A DNA stretch of 64,000 bases from Trochalopteron elliotii (taxonomy: Eukaryota > Chordata > Aves > Passeriformes > Leiothrichidae): contig JANPWX010000062.1 in the NCBI GenBank assembly GCA_024734555.1, positions 1-64,000 on the forward strand, written 5' to 3'. The position numbers were made by a program, and so were the translations under genes. How positions within the stretch are numbered: position 1 is the stretch's first letter; the number at the start of each line of letters is the position of its first letter. Positions 20,633 through 32,689 of this stretch are shown here, piece by piece. The notes below the pieces were generated by a model. The model was not told the DNA's origin and made no database searches. It saw only the letters and a list, made by a program, of their open reading frames with translations.

Positions 20633-23174
20633 AAAACCACATACCAACTTTCTTGACAGGAATTTTCCTTTGCTATGTTACTACTATTTTGGGCTTTGAA
20701 ATGGAATTTTTTTTTACCCAAGCATGCTGAAGGAATGTAATTATGAAGAGCAGTTTTCTCTGCTTCTTGTTTTACCTTAGTTCATTGTTTATTCTAACAC
20801 TTTAAATCTTTTCATCCTAGGGATTTGGATCATAGATAACATTTGGCTTTTCTTCTGGCTCTGAAAACTTTAATTTTGGATTTTCCATGAAAGACATTAG
20901 AAGCAACTGATAAAAATCATGTGAATAAGTAGCAATAAGTAGTCTGACATTAAATACTTTGAGTTTAAACATTTCCTTCAGAAAAACATTTTATTGTCCA
21001 TTTTCTGTTTTGCAGCAGATTTCCCTTTCAGATGAAACACTTATAAAGGAATCCAACACAAAAGGCCTTTTTGCAGAGTTCGCAAATATAATTTGTTACA
21101 GTAATAGTTTGATGGCAAATTGAGAATGCCTTAGAGAGCTTCAAAGTAAGTTCATTTATTGCCTTTGATTGCATTCCCTTAGAGTTTCAATGTGGAATAG
21201 ATTAGGGGAACAGTTTGGAAAAAACTATGTGAACTCAAAATAGGTAATTATTACCCAGGGTTTCTATTCATATTTCTAGATAAATTCAAGGGCATCCCAA
21301 AATGACCAAAGACACTTAAAAACTTCAGACTATTACATTATATAATTTAGTGACTTAGTCAAGGTAAGATCTCTCAGCTATGCCTAAGTGTTTTATTTGG
21401 TTTTCCTTTTAAAGCAACTTTTTATTTTCATTTCCTCTCTTCAGCTCTCTTCAGTAATTTTTAAAAGCATAGTGAATTAAATGACAATTATTTTGTAGAT
21501 ATTTCACACTTCTGTAATGCAGACCAGCTGATATTATAAGCAGCTATAAGCAGAATATCCATGGCATATGGGACTTCAGGTCATATCCCCTTTACTTAGA
21601 GACAGAAAAATGAACTTATTGAAACTGCTACAGAGGTTTTAATATCCTATGGGGTTGCAACTATGCAGTGAAATTCTCTCAATGGTGCAGTTCATTTCCT
21701 TCCAGCATTGTACTATGGAAGAACTGCTGCAAAGCAGCTGAACTGAGTCCCAGATTTGTATCTCCTTAACTTCAAAGGAGAAGCCATTAAAACACAACCA
21801 TTTCCTTTTGCAATGATGTTTCAAATGCATATTAAAAGAAAATTATACTTGCCCCAAGCCCCACTTCAATCTCATTTTAATTGATAGTCATTGTTTGTAT
21901 TAGAGAAATGTACTCAGATAATGAAGTTACAGACATGAATGTCCCTTATGGAGCTATGTTAAGACATAAAATGGGACTTCATTTAACCGTCAGGGTCTTT
22001 TAATTTGTCTGGAGAACTAATAAATATTGTCTTCAGAGGTGAATTGAATCCATCTCAGATAAAATTGCACAGGGATTTGGTATCTGTTGAAGTGCGTATC
22101 AGAGAAGTATTCTGAGCACTGAGACAGAAGAGACTTAAGCAAGGAATAAAAAGATTTTTGGGTTTATTATTGTGATTCTAGGCAAGAATGGGATGCAGAT
22201 TTCTAAATGTAAATCTCTAGTGCAAGGGAACACTATCATGTAGCCAAGAGGAAGAGACTATTGGTGCAAACAATGGACAGGATTTGGACTAAGCAGCAAC
22301 AAAAGCGCAACTAAGTACAACCAAGCGCAGGCAAAAAAATCTCAATACACTTTAGTCACTCTTTTTCTACCTCTGTCTTCATGTTTTTCTTCACCCAAGC
22401 TGTTTTAATGGATGAACATCAAAGTGTCATTTTTAAAGAACCCTTGTGGTCTTCAAACAGTTTTGAGTTTCAAGTGGCAGACATGAACAAAATTAAAAAT
22501 TGAAGTAATGACTAAATTATTTCCAATTTGTCTTTGTTTTTACACTTCTGCTTAGTATGATACAGCTTTAATGAAATGCGCTATGAGTTGTTTTCAAAGA
22601 CAGCCTTAATTGACACTTTGGATATTTTTGTTTGAAACTTTAACACTTGAAATTATGGGTTATTATGCTCATATTAAACAACAATTTTTATAAAAATACA
22701 ATGTGCATTATTTTCTTTGCTCAAAACACCACTGAACAAAATCCTAGTGCAAAGAAACCATAAAACCACAATCATTTTTATCCACATCATTTAGAGTCAA
22801 GATATTCAGATATTCATAATATTCAAGAAAAAGGCAGAGACTACTATTATCCATAAGGATTTTCCATAATGCAGATGCTTTTGGTTTCATGGTATATCCT
22901 GTTTACTGACACTAAAGGATTTTGCAACTCAGCAGAGAGTGAGTGGAATGAAAGTTGCGCAAAAACATGTTTTAGAATGATTAGGAAATATAAACAATTA
23001 GACATTTCAGAATATTTAAAGATATCTTTTTATCAAAGAATATTTTTGCATTCCTTTGTATTTGATTTGAGAGTTAGAGTTGAATGTTGGCAAAAATGGA
23101 GGGGAGGTGGGAACCTGTTTTATTGGTTTTTAACACTCCTGTTCTGGTTTTATTTAGTAATCAATTATTCTTCA
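20633..23174. other. AT-rich unique sequence with possible conserved blocks
   Basis: No gene. 21000-21200 and 21840-22090 are repeat-free, mixed-composition stretches with homeodomain-like words (CATTTTAATTGATAG near 21875, TTTTAATTTGTC near 21999). I would align them across birds before calling anything. The 102-codon frame at 22869-23177 has no family resemblance and ends at the next CR1. Confidence 0.35.
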
Positions 23175-23268
23175 TAAAATTACAGAATGATTGAGGTTGG
23201 AAGGGACCTCTGGAGGTTATTTGGTCTACTTCCACCTACTCAGGCAGGGCTATCTCCAGAAGACAGAA
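23175..23268 (-). mobile_element. CR1 LINE 3'-terminal fragment
   Basis: Plus-strand reading starts ACAGAATGATTGAGGTTGG followed by AAGGGACCTCTGGAGG, the reverse complement of the CR1 3' end. Only about 95 bp long before the next insertion. Confidence 0.8.
23263..23268 (+). repeat. Left target-site duplication ACAGAA of LTR E
   Basis: ACAGAA here against ATAGAA at 23650-23655: 5 of 6 bases match, the difference being a C/T transition. Confidence 0.55.
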
Positions 23269-23649
23269 TGTTGCCGGTGCTCCTCCTCACACAGTGCAGC
23301 AGTTGTTTAAAACTGACACCACGAGTTTACTATCCTACAGTACAACCTTCATACTTTTTCTCTGTGAGTTCTCACAGGCAGCACCATGCAGCTCTGACTC
23401 CTGCTATCTTCCTTCTTTCTCCTTCTGCACGACCACCTAACCCTTCCTCCTCACAGCACAGCCAGCAAGCTCCCATTCTCCCTCAACTAGCTAAACCACT
23501 CTTTTATAACATCCTCCTTATTGGACATAGCTGTGACCTACTAAGGGCAAGGCTGTTTCCACTCTTTGGTAATTAGTACAGCTGCAACGCATAAGGGGTG
23601 AGATTACCTTCAGCACTATCTCTATTCTCTTACAATCCATTCTCCCACA
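23269..23649 (-). mobile_element. Solo LTR, group E (ERVK-like)
   Basis: 381 bp, TGTTGCCGG to TTCTCCCACA on the plus strand, so the minus-strand LTR begins TGTGGGAGAATGG. On that strand a TTATAAAAGAG TATA element lies at about 23500-23510. The 6-bp near-duplication (ACAGAA/ATAGAA) suits an ERVK-type insertion. The duplication falls within the 3'-terminal tail sequence of a second CR1 (23650 onward), so the LTR landed at the edge between two CR1 copies. Confidence 0.68.
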
Positions 23650-23765
23650 ATAGAATGGTTTGGTTGGAAGGTACTTTTAAAAATTGAGTCCAAGTCCAGT
23701 GCAATAGGCCAAGATGAATCCAGCACACTGTGTCATTCAACTGCATTCTACCATTTATGTGTTGA
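23650..23765 (-). mobile_element. CR1 LINE 3'-terminal fragment
   Basis: Starts ATAGAATGGTTTGGTTGGAA, the CR1 3' end read backwards, directly after the LTR. Degrades into unrecognised sequence by about 23765. Confidence 0.7.
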
Positions 23766-23830
23766 TATTTGTTGTACCTTTTCTTCTGCTATAATTTTTT
23801 GTGAAACAAAAAACTTTGGTTTTTATTAAT

Positions 23831-23955
23831 ATCATCATAAAAAAATTCAGATTGGAAAAGACCTCTAAGATAATCAAGTCTAATTCTTAACCTAGCAGCA
23901 CCAATGATGAAGCCAAGATCTTAATCCACGTCTAGGAATCCTGTAAATCGGTTTT
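23831..23955 (-). mobile_element. CR1 LINE 3'-terminal fragment
   Basis: AAATTCAGATTGGAAAAGACC, then TCTAAGATAATCAAGTCTAA: the reverse complement of a CR1 3' end of the subfamily with GGTTGGAAAAGACC. It is the third CR1 tail in the same orientation within 800 bp. Confidence 0.75.
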
Positions 23956-24621
23956 AGCCTTCAGCTTGAGGGCCTATACAGTTCCAGCTTGGTTTCCATC
24001 TTTCTATATTGCACTTAATTGCCATTCATCTTTACCTTGATTTCCTAAATCAGAGAGACAGACATCATCAGCCTGTGGATCTCTGGAGGCACCGACCAGA
24101 GAAAAGGCCAAGCAGCAAACCTACTAATGAAACAGAGTTTGTGAATATATTTTCATTAACAGACTCTCAAACAAAGCTGTAAACTTGGGCTTAGCATTCC
24201 TTGTTATTCCTTAGCGTAGAGAAATGAAGAGTAAAATGTGTATTATCCTCTCCAGATAATTTGCACTAGGAAAATTGTTCCAATGGTAATCAAGCCGCAG
24301 AACCACAGCAAGAGGAGTATTAATTGAAGACTATACTATACAAACTTTTTTTGGATAGTTGGTTTAAATGGTTCATGAAACTATATTTCTGTTCCAAAAG
24401 ACACCATAAACGACACAATACCTTATTTTTCTCATATTTTCACCTTTTTTTTTGTGGAAAAAGTCCACACTTTTAGAACAACTGATGAATTACTAACAAG
24501 ATCATCTTAATTTTATGAGACCAACTGCATTTTCTTTATAGAAAAGTACTTTTATGCTATGTTTAATACCAAAAGCCAGCTTTGAAAAAATATTTACATT
24601 TAAATTGAAAAGAATTTGATA
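23956..24621. other. AT-rich unique sequence
   Basis: Nothing recognised. Confidence 0.5.
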
Positions 24622-24935
24622 TAAAGAGGGAAAGCCTTTTCTGAAGCAGCTTGGTTTGTTCAGTCTAAAGAAGAGGAGACTGAGGAAAGACCTCATTTCA
24701 GTCTACAGTTTTCTCATCAGTGGAAGTGGGGATGCAGACACTGATCTTTTCTCTCTGGTGACCAATTTTAGGACCTGAGGGAAGAACATGAAGCTGTTTC
24801 AGGGGAGATTTAAACTGAATATTAGGAAAAGATTCTTCATCCAGAGGGTGACTGGACACTTGAACAGTCTCCCCAAGGAAGTGGTCACCAAACCTGCCAG
24901 AATTCAAGAAGCATTGACACAACCTTATGAATGTA
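24622..24935 (+). mobile_element. CR1 LINE fragment
   Basis: Plus-strand CR1 landmarks: GGTTTGTTCAGTCTAAAGAA, GAGGAAAGACCTCATT, AAGCTGTTTCAGGGGAGAT, AAGATTCTTCATCCAGAGGGTG, CCCAAGGAAGTGGTCACC. Truncated before the CR1 tail. Confidence 0.82.
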
Positions 24936-26149
24936 TGTAACTTTGCTTGGACAGGCTGGTTGAGCCCTGTATCATATCCCTGATAACCAGGCACTGCTGC
25001 CTTTGTCTTAAACAAAGTATTTTCATTCCAGATAAGGGAAAAGGCTGATAAGAAGCAGATCCTGCAGAGATGGGGTAATGCTTTTTATCATACTAATCTC
25101 CTCCCTTCAGATAAAACACAATTGCATCTGACAGTGTAAACTCCCCCACGAATGGAGATATCAAGCTGTTCCCACATAAAACCAAATGTATGTAACTTGA
25201 AAAACTCTTTGTTTCACAGGCTGCATCCCCAATGGATTGAGATTACAACCCCGACTCTACACACAGACATCAAAATAGAAAAGATCATCAGTGGGTCCAC
25301 AGGAGGTGATATCTTTCTGTTCTATCTTCTTTTATACTTTTCATCTCTTTCTAGCTTTTCCTTATATATGTTCTCCATGATATTTTTATAGAAAAGAACA
25401 AAACCAGACACATCCCTCCTTTCTGCTGCAACCAAATAGTTTTAAAATGAATCTGCTTCATATATACATTGGCCATTCACCGTTGTTTCATTTTAATTTA
25501 CCCCAAGGGACCTATTAACACCAACCTCAGTTATTCTGCCTAAGAGGCACGTCATAACAACACGGTGTGGCTCTTGGGGATGTCCTAAGAAGGGCCAGGA
25601 GTTGCTCTCAATGATCCTTCTGAGATAATAATTATCTTAAGAAAGAGGCCAGTTATAGCACATTTAAAACTTGCTTTACAGAGCAGGTTTATTTAGTCCT
25701 TATCTTTATTCATGTGGCAGTTAATGAGAATCTGGCATCAATTTAAGAATTAATACCTAATCAAGCAAGACACCTGAGGCTGAGTAACTAGCAGGTGTTT
25801 CTTGAATTGGAACCTTAATGGCTCACCAATCAATAGAGTGCCATAAGTGTATTTCTTCTGCAATTCCAGTCAGAGCAGATGTGTTTAAACAGAAACATAA
25901 GTGTGCAATAATTAGCTTATTCAGTGTGACTAGCAACAGTTATCACTTCAAAGGACAGAGGATACAAAAATAAGGAAGGTTTAATAGAATACATGGATGC
26001 TAATCATTACTCTCAAATTAAATGTTTTCTCTCCTGATGAAAATGCCTCTAAATAAGTGCAAAGGATTTAGCTATTTGCTATGTATAGTATATTAAATTA
26101 ATTTTCTCACTGATAAAAACTAATAACTACCTTGCAGTTTAAACTTTAT
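24936..26149. other. Unique sequence with a candidate conserved block
   Basis: No gene. About 25500-25950 has mixed composition and dense transcription-factor-like words, including two inverted E-boxes: CACCTG at 25771-25776 and CAGGTG at 25792-25797, with flanking A and T extending the symmetry to ACACCTG/CAGGTGT. Such paired sites are known targets of ZEB-type repressors. Function here is conjecture. Confidence 0.3.
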
Positions 26150-26250
26150 ACACAGAAGGATCTGTGTTGGAAGGGACCTTAAAGATCATCTCCTTTGAAC
26201 CCCGTGCCATGGGGAGGAACAATTTCCAGTAGACCAAGTGCCTTAAAGTG
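26150..26250 (-). mobile_element. CR1 LINE 3'-terminal fragment
   Basis: GTGTTGGAAGGGACCTTAAA, then GATCATCTCCTTTGAACCCC, then CCATGGGGAGG: the reverse complement of the CR1 3' end. About 100 bp. Confidence 0.78.
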
Positions 26251-26396
26251 ACTGTAAATAACACTGTAAGATCTGCCTCCTGAATGCAGTCAAAAAGGAT
26301 TTAAAGGCTGAGGGTGGGGGGTAGGAGGCTGAATAACAACACGTGTTAAAAAAAACATTTTTGTTTTCAGGAATTCTCAAGTAATGCTTATTATGA

Positions 26397-26527
26397 CAGG
26401 AGAGGGTGGTCAAACTCTGGAACATTTTCCTAAAAAGATTGTCAATGCCCCAAAAGTGTTTAAGAGACATTTGGGCAACTTTTGGTCTGCTCTGAAGTGG
26501 CCAGGCAGTTCAACTAGTTGATCAGTC
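26397..26527 (+). mobile_element. CR1 LINE fragment, opposite orientation to its neighbour
   Basis: CAGGAGAGGGTGGTCAAACTC, TTGTCAATGCCCC, AAGTGTTTAAGAGACATTTG and GCAGTTCAACTAGTTGATC follow the order of the CR1 3' region on the plus strand. Together with 26150-26250 it forms a pair of CR1 pieces in opposite orientations flanking a G-rich 150-bp spacer (26285-26330 rich in GGG). Confidence 0.72.
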
Positions 26528-27789
26528 TTTTACTGTAAGAGGAAGCCTGAAGAAATGTTAATACTCCTTATCCAGACTGCTGTTAGACAAGAGAGTTCAT
26601 AGAAAGAGTATTTTAGGACTAGATGAATTAGAACAAGAATATAATTTCTAAACCAAACAACTACCTGAAACAATAACATTTTTAGTTTAAGAAGAAAAAA
26701 AGGTGCATTTTAAGGGAATTATATGGATAAGGATTGTTTACATTTCTAAATACTTCAGAAACAAGAATGGGAATTCTGAGAACTCCGTGTATAATAAGTG
26801 ATTAAATATACATAAAATACTGAATTAAAGAATTCTGTTGCTTAAAGACAAGCTTTGAGTTTCAGCTGAGATGCCTTGAGATTTCAGCCATTGTCACTGT
26901 TCTTTCAGACATAACAGAAGGACCTGTGTGAAACCCATATGCTTCTAGAGTGGCATCTGATAGCAAGGTGGAATGACATTTTTTTCATTCTTTGGGGACC
27001 AAAACCCACCTATTCTGACAGGAGTGATGACTTCATAGACGGATCAATATAATTAGAAGGTTTTTTTAAAGTGAAAAAATTACTTTAAAAATACCTTTTT
27101 CTAATGTAATTGTAAAACCTGAAATTTGCTTCAGTCTCTTATCTTTAAACAAATTAATCCAACATAAACTATTCTTTTGTCTAAAATTACTTCAGTTATT
27201 TAAAATTGGGAAATAAGAGACCTTTCTCCATGGATCTTTCAAAACTCAGACTTCATGAGGTGTTTTTATATAGTGAGTAACAGACTGACTCAGACATTCT
27301 ATTCTATTTAGTCTGGGTAAGACTGCTTTAAGAATTATGTAAACTGAAACAGTGTGTTAAGGCGCTAGAAGCAAGGAAAGAATAAGTGCAGTAATATCAG
27401 CCATTGTGAGCCTGCTTAATTTGTATGAATTGTCTTTAATGAAAGAGTAAACTTGTTTTCTTCTTTTAAACTACTACAGCATTAGACAATTAAGCAAAAA
27501 GAAAACAAAAAGCATTGATTTCAGAAAAGACATTAGGATATTCTAAGTGATAATCTTAAAAGGAATTATGTTAGAGATTAATACAGTTATAGAGTAGAAA
27601 TTTAAACATTCTAATGTACTTTACTGATAACTGATAAACTTTTTCTGCAGTCTGGCCACATTTGTCAGCCATACCAGGTAAGGTTCACAAAGACAGGGGT
27701 TTTCACATATCTAAACTATTCTACTTTCCAGGGAACTTAAGCCACCAGTTTCTAGTGGGTTGCAAACAGGAATTAGATACTTAAATGTG
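26528..27789. other. AT-rich unique sequence
   Basis: Nothing recognised. Confidence 0.5.
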
Positions 27790-28085
27790 GGTAGAGCACC
27801 TCCGCTATGAAGAAAGGCTGACAGAGCTGGAGTTGTTAAACCTGGAGAAGAGAAGGATCCAGAAAGGCCTCATGGAGTTCTTCCAGTTCCTGATGGGGTC
27901 CTATGAGAAAGGTCGAGAGGAAATTTTTGCAAGGGTATCTGGAGATAAGACAAGGTGTAATGCCTTTTCCTGAACAGAAGTCGGTTTGGATTAAATATAA
28001 TGAAGAAATTTTTTATTGTGAGGGTGGTGAGACACTGGAAGTTTTTGCCCAGAAAAGTTGTGAATGTCCCATCCCCAGAGTTGTT
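27790..28085 (+). mobile_element. CR1 LINE fragment
   Basis: Plus strand: GAGCACCTCCGCTATGAAGA, AAGGCTGACAGAGCTGGAG, GGAGAAGAGAAGGATCC, then GAGGGTGGTGAGACACTGGA and GTTGTGAATGTCCCATCCCC. Order and content match CR1 near the end of ORF2. Frameshifts and stops throughout, so it is inactive. Confidence 0.85.
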
Positions 28086-30689
28086 ACAACGTATAATTCC
28101 TTCTCTGAATAAACTATATTCTACTTAGAAAAGCAGATCAAATTACATAATGAGAGTGAAGTTGAAATAAAATGTACTAAAAACTGAACTGATCTGCATG
28201 GAGCAAGAATGTCAACCTAAAATTTGATTTGAACTGATTAGATAATTTCATGTGTCACTTGAAAATTTTCTTGATATATGCATTGAGGTCAGCAAAGCCT
28301 ACCCATTAGTTCAATTACAAAAGAAAGTGCATTTCTTGGGAAAGTAACATGATTATGTATAACAGAAAGAATAAATTAGACCACTAGAGTTAGTTAGTAA
28401 AGGATTTGTGATAAAGTTACTGATACTTCTCAAATTAGAAACCACAAAGTCTGAACAAAAAATTCTGCCATGTGGATGTATTTCATCACTGAGTTTTAAA
28501 TGGTTTAAAACCCCCCATATTTGGTATATTTGGCAAGTGAATAGAGATCAATTCAGAAGAATAAAAAAAATAATTTTCACAATATTTTCATTTGGGGGAG
28601 TTTGTTTTATTTATTTAGGACAAAAAAAGACAACATTCTCCTCATATAAAATATTTTGAGTTATTTCTAGTTTCCAATCTATAAGTACACAGAATTTCAA
28701 ACAGGAGAGCTGAGAAACACATCTACTTTTCCAATCCCATTAACATGAGTCAAAATATTCCTCCTCAATTTTGATACAACATTTAATTCACTTAATAAAA
28801 AATTCATTATTATTTTATTGAAATCATGATCAAGTGTTTCCATTTGCACATATAATTTGCTTTCATTAATCACTTAGTTATTAAAAAATAAACAAATTGT
28901 GATTTAGCATTTATTTGTTAAGCATTTAAACAAATCAGTGCTCTAAGTTCACTTTCCGTAATTCTATTAGATGCAAAACTAATGATTTTGTATTTCTTAG
29001 TAAAGGTACCTGCTATTTAGATTTTGATACTTTTTGGCAATATGGTGATCCTTTTAATAAATCTTTAGACTCCATTGAACACTATGGAATACTGAAAAGT
29101 CCTCCTCCTCAAAAATGTTAATAATTTTCTTTTTTATTTATTTAGTCACATATAAAGAGTAATTTAACGAGACATACAAAAACTATATGAAAGGAGTATT
29201 TAAAGATCCATTAAAAAGTTGGTATGTGCTCCTTCATATTGTCTGATTCTTTTTGAGAATTTTTAGAAGAATTATGTCATGGAAGAATATAACATAGAGA
29301 ATATCCACCAGAGCCTTTCGATTTTTGATGGCTCTGTCACACAGAACACAACAGATGAAAGAGGAAGAGACCAGAGGGACTGAAATATGCTGAGAAAATA
29401 TTTTTTAGACCTTGTTTCTGAGAAATCCTTTTATAATGCAGGACTTTGAATAGTGAAAGGAAAAAATGGAACTGTTTAAATACACTGAATGAATTGTAAG
29501 CCGTCTTGAAGGGTAATATAAATGAAGGCCAAATCATGTACTTCTGTTAATTCAAAACCCATTTGTGATATTTCTTGTCTCTATTACATATATATTCCAT
29601 AGCTGTACCTTGAGTACTTTTCCCTGTTGTAACTTCTGTACTGAAATAGACAGAGAATGTCCTTTGCTACAATTGTTTTGGCAAGCAAACAAATTCTATT
29701 ACAATGTCCTATGAACTGCGCAAAACTGAGAAGAAATAATTGAGATTATTGCAGAATTAGTTTTATCAGTAACTCATTTTCTTAAGAAAATAACACTTCA
29801 CAATAATATATTTATTTTTAAAATAGTTAAAAGACTGACATTGTTTCATATCCTTGCTTCATTTAAATTATTTTGAAATATGAGGTTTCAACTTTTCATT
29901 TTGTTGTAATAGATTATTGCATCAAAGTAATGCATTTCTACATTAATTTCATATGAGTGAAAGACCAAATTAAGATAAAATAAGCAAGCATTTTCCTGTG
30001 ATTTCAAAAGGAACTATTAGAATGTGTCTAATATTATTTATTTATAGAAACTTTGGAAAAGTTATGAAAAGAAAAAAGAAAAAAATTAACATTTCCTTCC
30101 AGTTAAGAGTTTAAAATGTCAAGTTTATTACACCCCCACTGCAGAAAAATGTTGAAAAATACGGAGTTTTTGGGATGAATTTCTATACTATCTCACTAAT
30201 TACACAGATTTGGTGATTCAGCCAAGATGAAGCACTATTAGGTTGTTTCCAACTCTTCCAATATTTTCTGTAACATCAGCATTAACATATTTAGTCTAAT
30301 ATAACCATAATGCATTGCAGCTGTGAGATAATCTTTAGTGGTATAACTAGCACTTGTTATTCAACAGAAAAATATAGTTATGGTTTGTGGGTATGCAGGG
30401 AAATGTTTCTCTAAAAACAAACAAAACCCCAAACAAATAACAAACAAAACCAAAAAAAAGTCCCCATCAAAAATCATAAGATTAATTTTTCCTTTTGTAC
30501 TCTTTGTCTTTGTGCTAGTTTTAAAACTTGGCAAGAATATTAAGCCCACTTAAACCACCCCCTTTCAATAGGGGAGGAAAAATTATAGGAGAGATTATAA
30601 ATTTGCAACAATAATTTACAATTTATGACTGAAGAAATCAGAAAACCCATAACACTATTAATAAAAGATTGTACAAAAGAGTGAATTAT
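28086..30689. other. AT-rich unique sequence
   Basis: No gene or repeat recognised across 2.6 kb; 30410-30460 is an A/C-rich low-complexity patch. Confidence 0.5.
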
Positions 30690-31340
30690 TTACCCACTAA
30701 AAGGCTGTCCACCACCAAAAGATGTCGCCTGGTCTCCTAAGACAAAGACAGGATGGTGGCCGTTCCTGCCCTCTGTGCCACATGGGCCCCCTGGGAACAA
30801 AGGCAAAATGGCAGGGAGTTCTCACATGGGATCACATGGCTCAAGGAAAAGAAAAACAACGTGACAAAAGAGTTTCTGTGGTTGAAGCCCTCACCCAGCC
30901 AGAAAACAATGGAAAAGGGGCACAGCAAAACCTGGAAGGCTATTTTGTTCAGAAGGAGCTGTGTTACTAAGCTGCTCAGTCTATGCCACCTGGAGTCTAT
31001 GCTCAGTCTATGGCAGGGGCTTTCATCAGCAATGGCAAAGTCAGGCAGAGCCTGGAGGCTTGTGGGACCCTCCCTCTCCATAGTGAGCCCAGCGTTTCTG
31101 CCTGCAATTTTTAAAGGGCACAAAACCAATCCCTTCTGAGAGGGGGTAAGATAAAAAGTCTCTCTTCTGGGGCTTGGTATACCTCGCCAAAAACTGTCCC
31201 TGCCATGGTGATGTGTGTGGTGTTGAACAAACAGCTCTAAACCTCTATCACTTATCCCTGTACCTGGGGGAGCTTTATAAGAAGTTCTTCATGTTTCATG
31301 TAGAGGACGTAAAGCTCTTGTAAGATCAGTTCTTACAAAA
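30690..31340. other. GC-richer block, unclassified, probably an old retroelement
   Basis: Base composition shifts clearly from the AT-rich flanks, with words such as CCACATGGGCCCCCTGGG and GGCAGAGCCTGGAGG. Overlapping open frames of up to 130 codons occur on both strands, as expected in stop-poor GC-richer DNA, and none has a family signature. An 8-bp perfect hairpin (TTGTAAGA / TCTTACAA, 5-base loop) closes its right edge at 31318-31338, followed by an A-rich tail. I cannot assign it. Confidence 0.35.
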
Positions 31341-32689
31341 GGAAAAACCATCCTACCAAAACCTCCAAACCTCCTTAAGCACACACAAGTGTATTAAATA
31401 TCAAGTTAGGATGTATCCATTCACTCAGACACCAAACAGGAAAATGCTGAGTGAGCAGAGAAACCACAAATTAAAATACAATCATATTTATTTGCAAAAA
31501 ATGGAACTGCAGTAACTGTGTGACACCAACGTTCAAAAAAAAAAAAAAAAGAATCATTACCTCTTTAAGACAGTTGCAAAAATTCACAATGAAGAAAAAA
31601 AATTCGTTATGTTTTCAAAAACTTCAATTTTATTTCTCTAGTGAACACAATATTCTCATATTTCAATTTTCTAATGGCTATGTTTGTACTTAATCATAAT
31701 GTGAAGTCTATGTATGGAATCCTTATAGAATACTTTGAAAGTTGCTTAAAATGAGTCAAAATATGGATCTCAACCTGGTACATTTCCAGTATCCCTGTGA
31801 ATAGCAATAATTTTTACCTTATTACAAATATTCATAATGATTCGGTGTAAGATAATTTTATGAGAAAATGAATAACCATCTCATTTCTGAATAATACCAT
31901 TGTCCCATTTCAACAATTGAATAATGCAGTTCAAAATGCAAATTACTCTTCTTTATTCCTTTAGATTTATGCCAAATGTTACCATTAAAAGTCAGTTTTG
32001 CTACAAAAAGTTATAAAGAAGGAGCAGTGTAACCAATTATCTGTATTTTGAATGTTTTTAGCTGGTTTTCTTATTATGAAAGAACAGGGAAGTTACATTG
32101 TCTTTGAGCCTTATGTGCTATATATTTTGTTCCTATTTGCTATTTGGCAAATCTATTATTAAATAAATAATATAACAAAACCATGGTGCTTTAAAGAGCT
32201 ATCTTACACTCTTAAGTTATTATTTTTGTTAAAAAATTATCATTATTTTATTCAGTTGTAACTGCATCTACCTAATATGTGATAAGGCTTGTTCTTCTTG
32301 TCTTTAAATTTAGTGTCTTTTTATAGCATTATTTTTATATATGGGGACACAGAACTTTGATCTGTATGGAGATGAAAATAAGTTCATATTAGCTGTGCTA
32401 GAATCTTGGACTAGGCTGATCACAAAAAAAGTATTTCAATTTATGCTTTAAAGCTTTATTTACACTGCTTGAAAATAACATGATACTAGAGTACTTGTTA
32501 GGTACTGTAAGTATGTTTTTCTTGAAGATTTTTGGAATCATATTCATAACATCCATAGTCTTGGCTTGAAATATGAAAAAAAAAAATGGAAAAAAATGTC
32601 TCTTAGGGGAGGAGATAATATTCATCTATTTTGATTATGGAAATTTGTGTGCCCTGTGGTTCTTTTTTTATAACCCTTCACAGTAGTAA
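31341..32689. other. AT-rich unique sequence
   Basis: A-run at 31536-31550. Nothing else recognised. Confidence 0.5.

Noticed and set aside
22869..23177. 102-codon open frame
   Set aside because: AT-rich composition, no family, no splice or start context; it ends in a CR1 tail.
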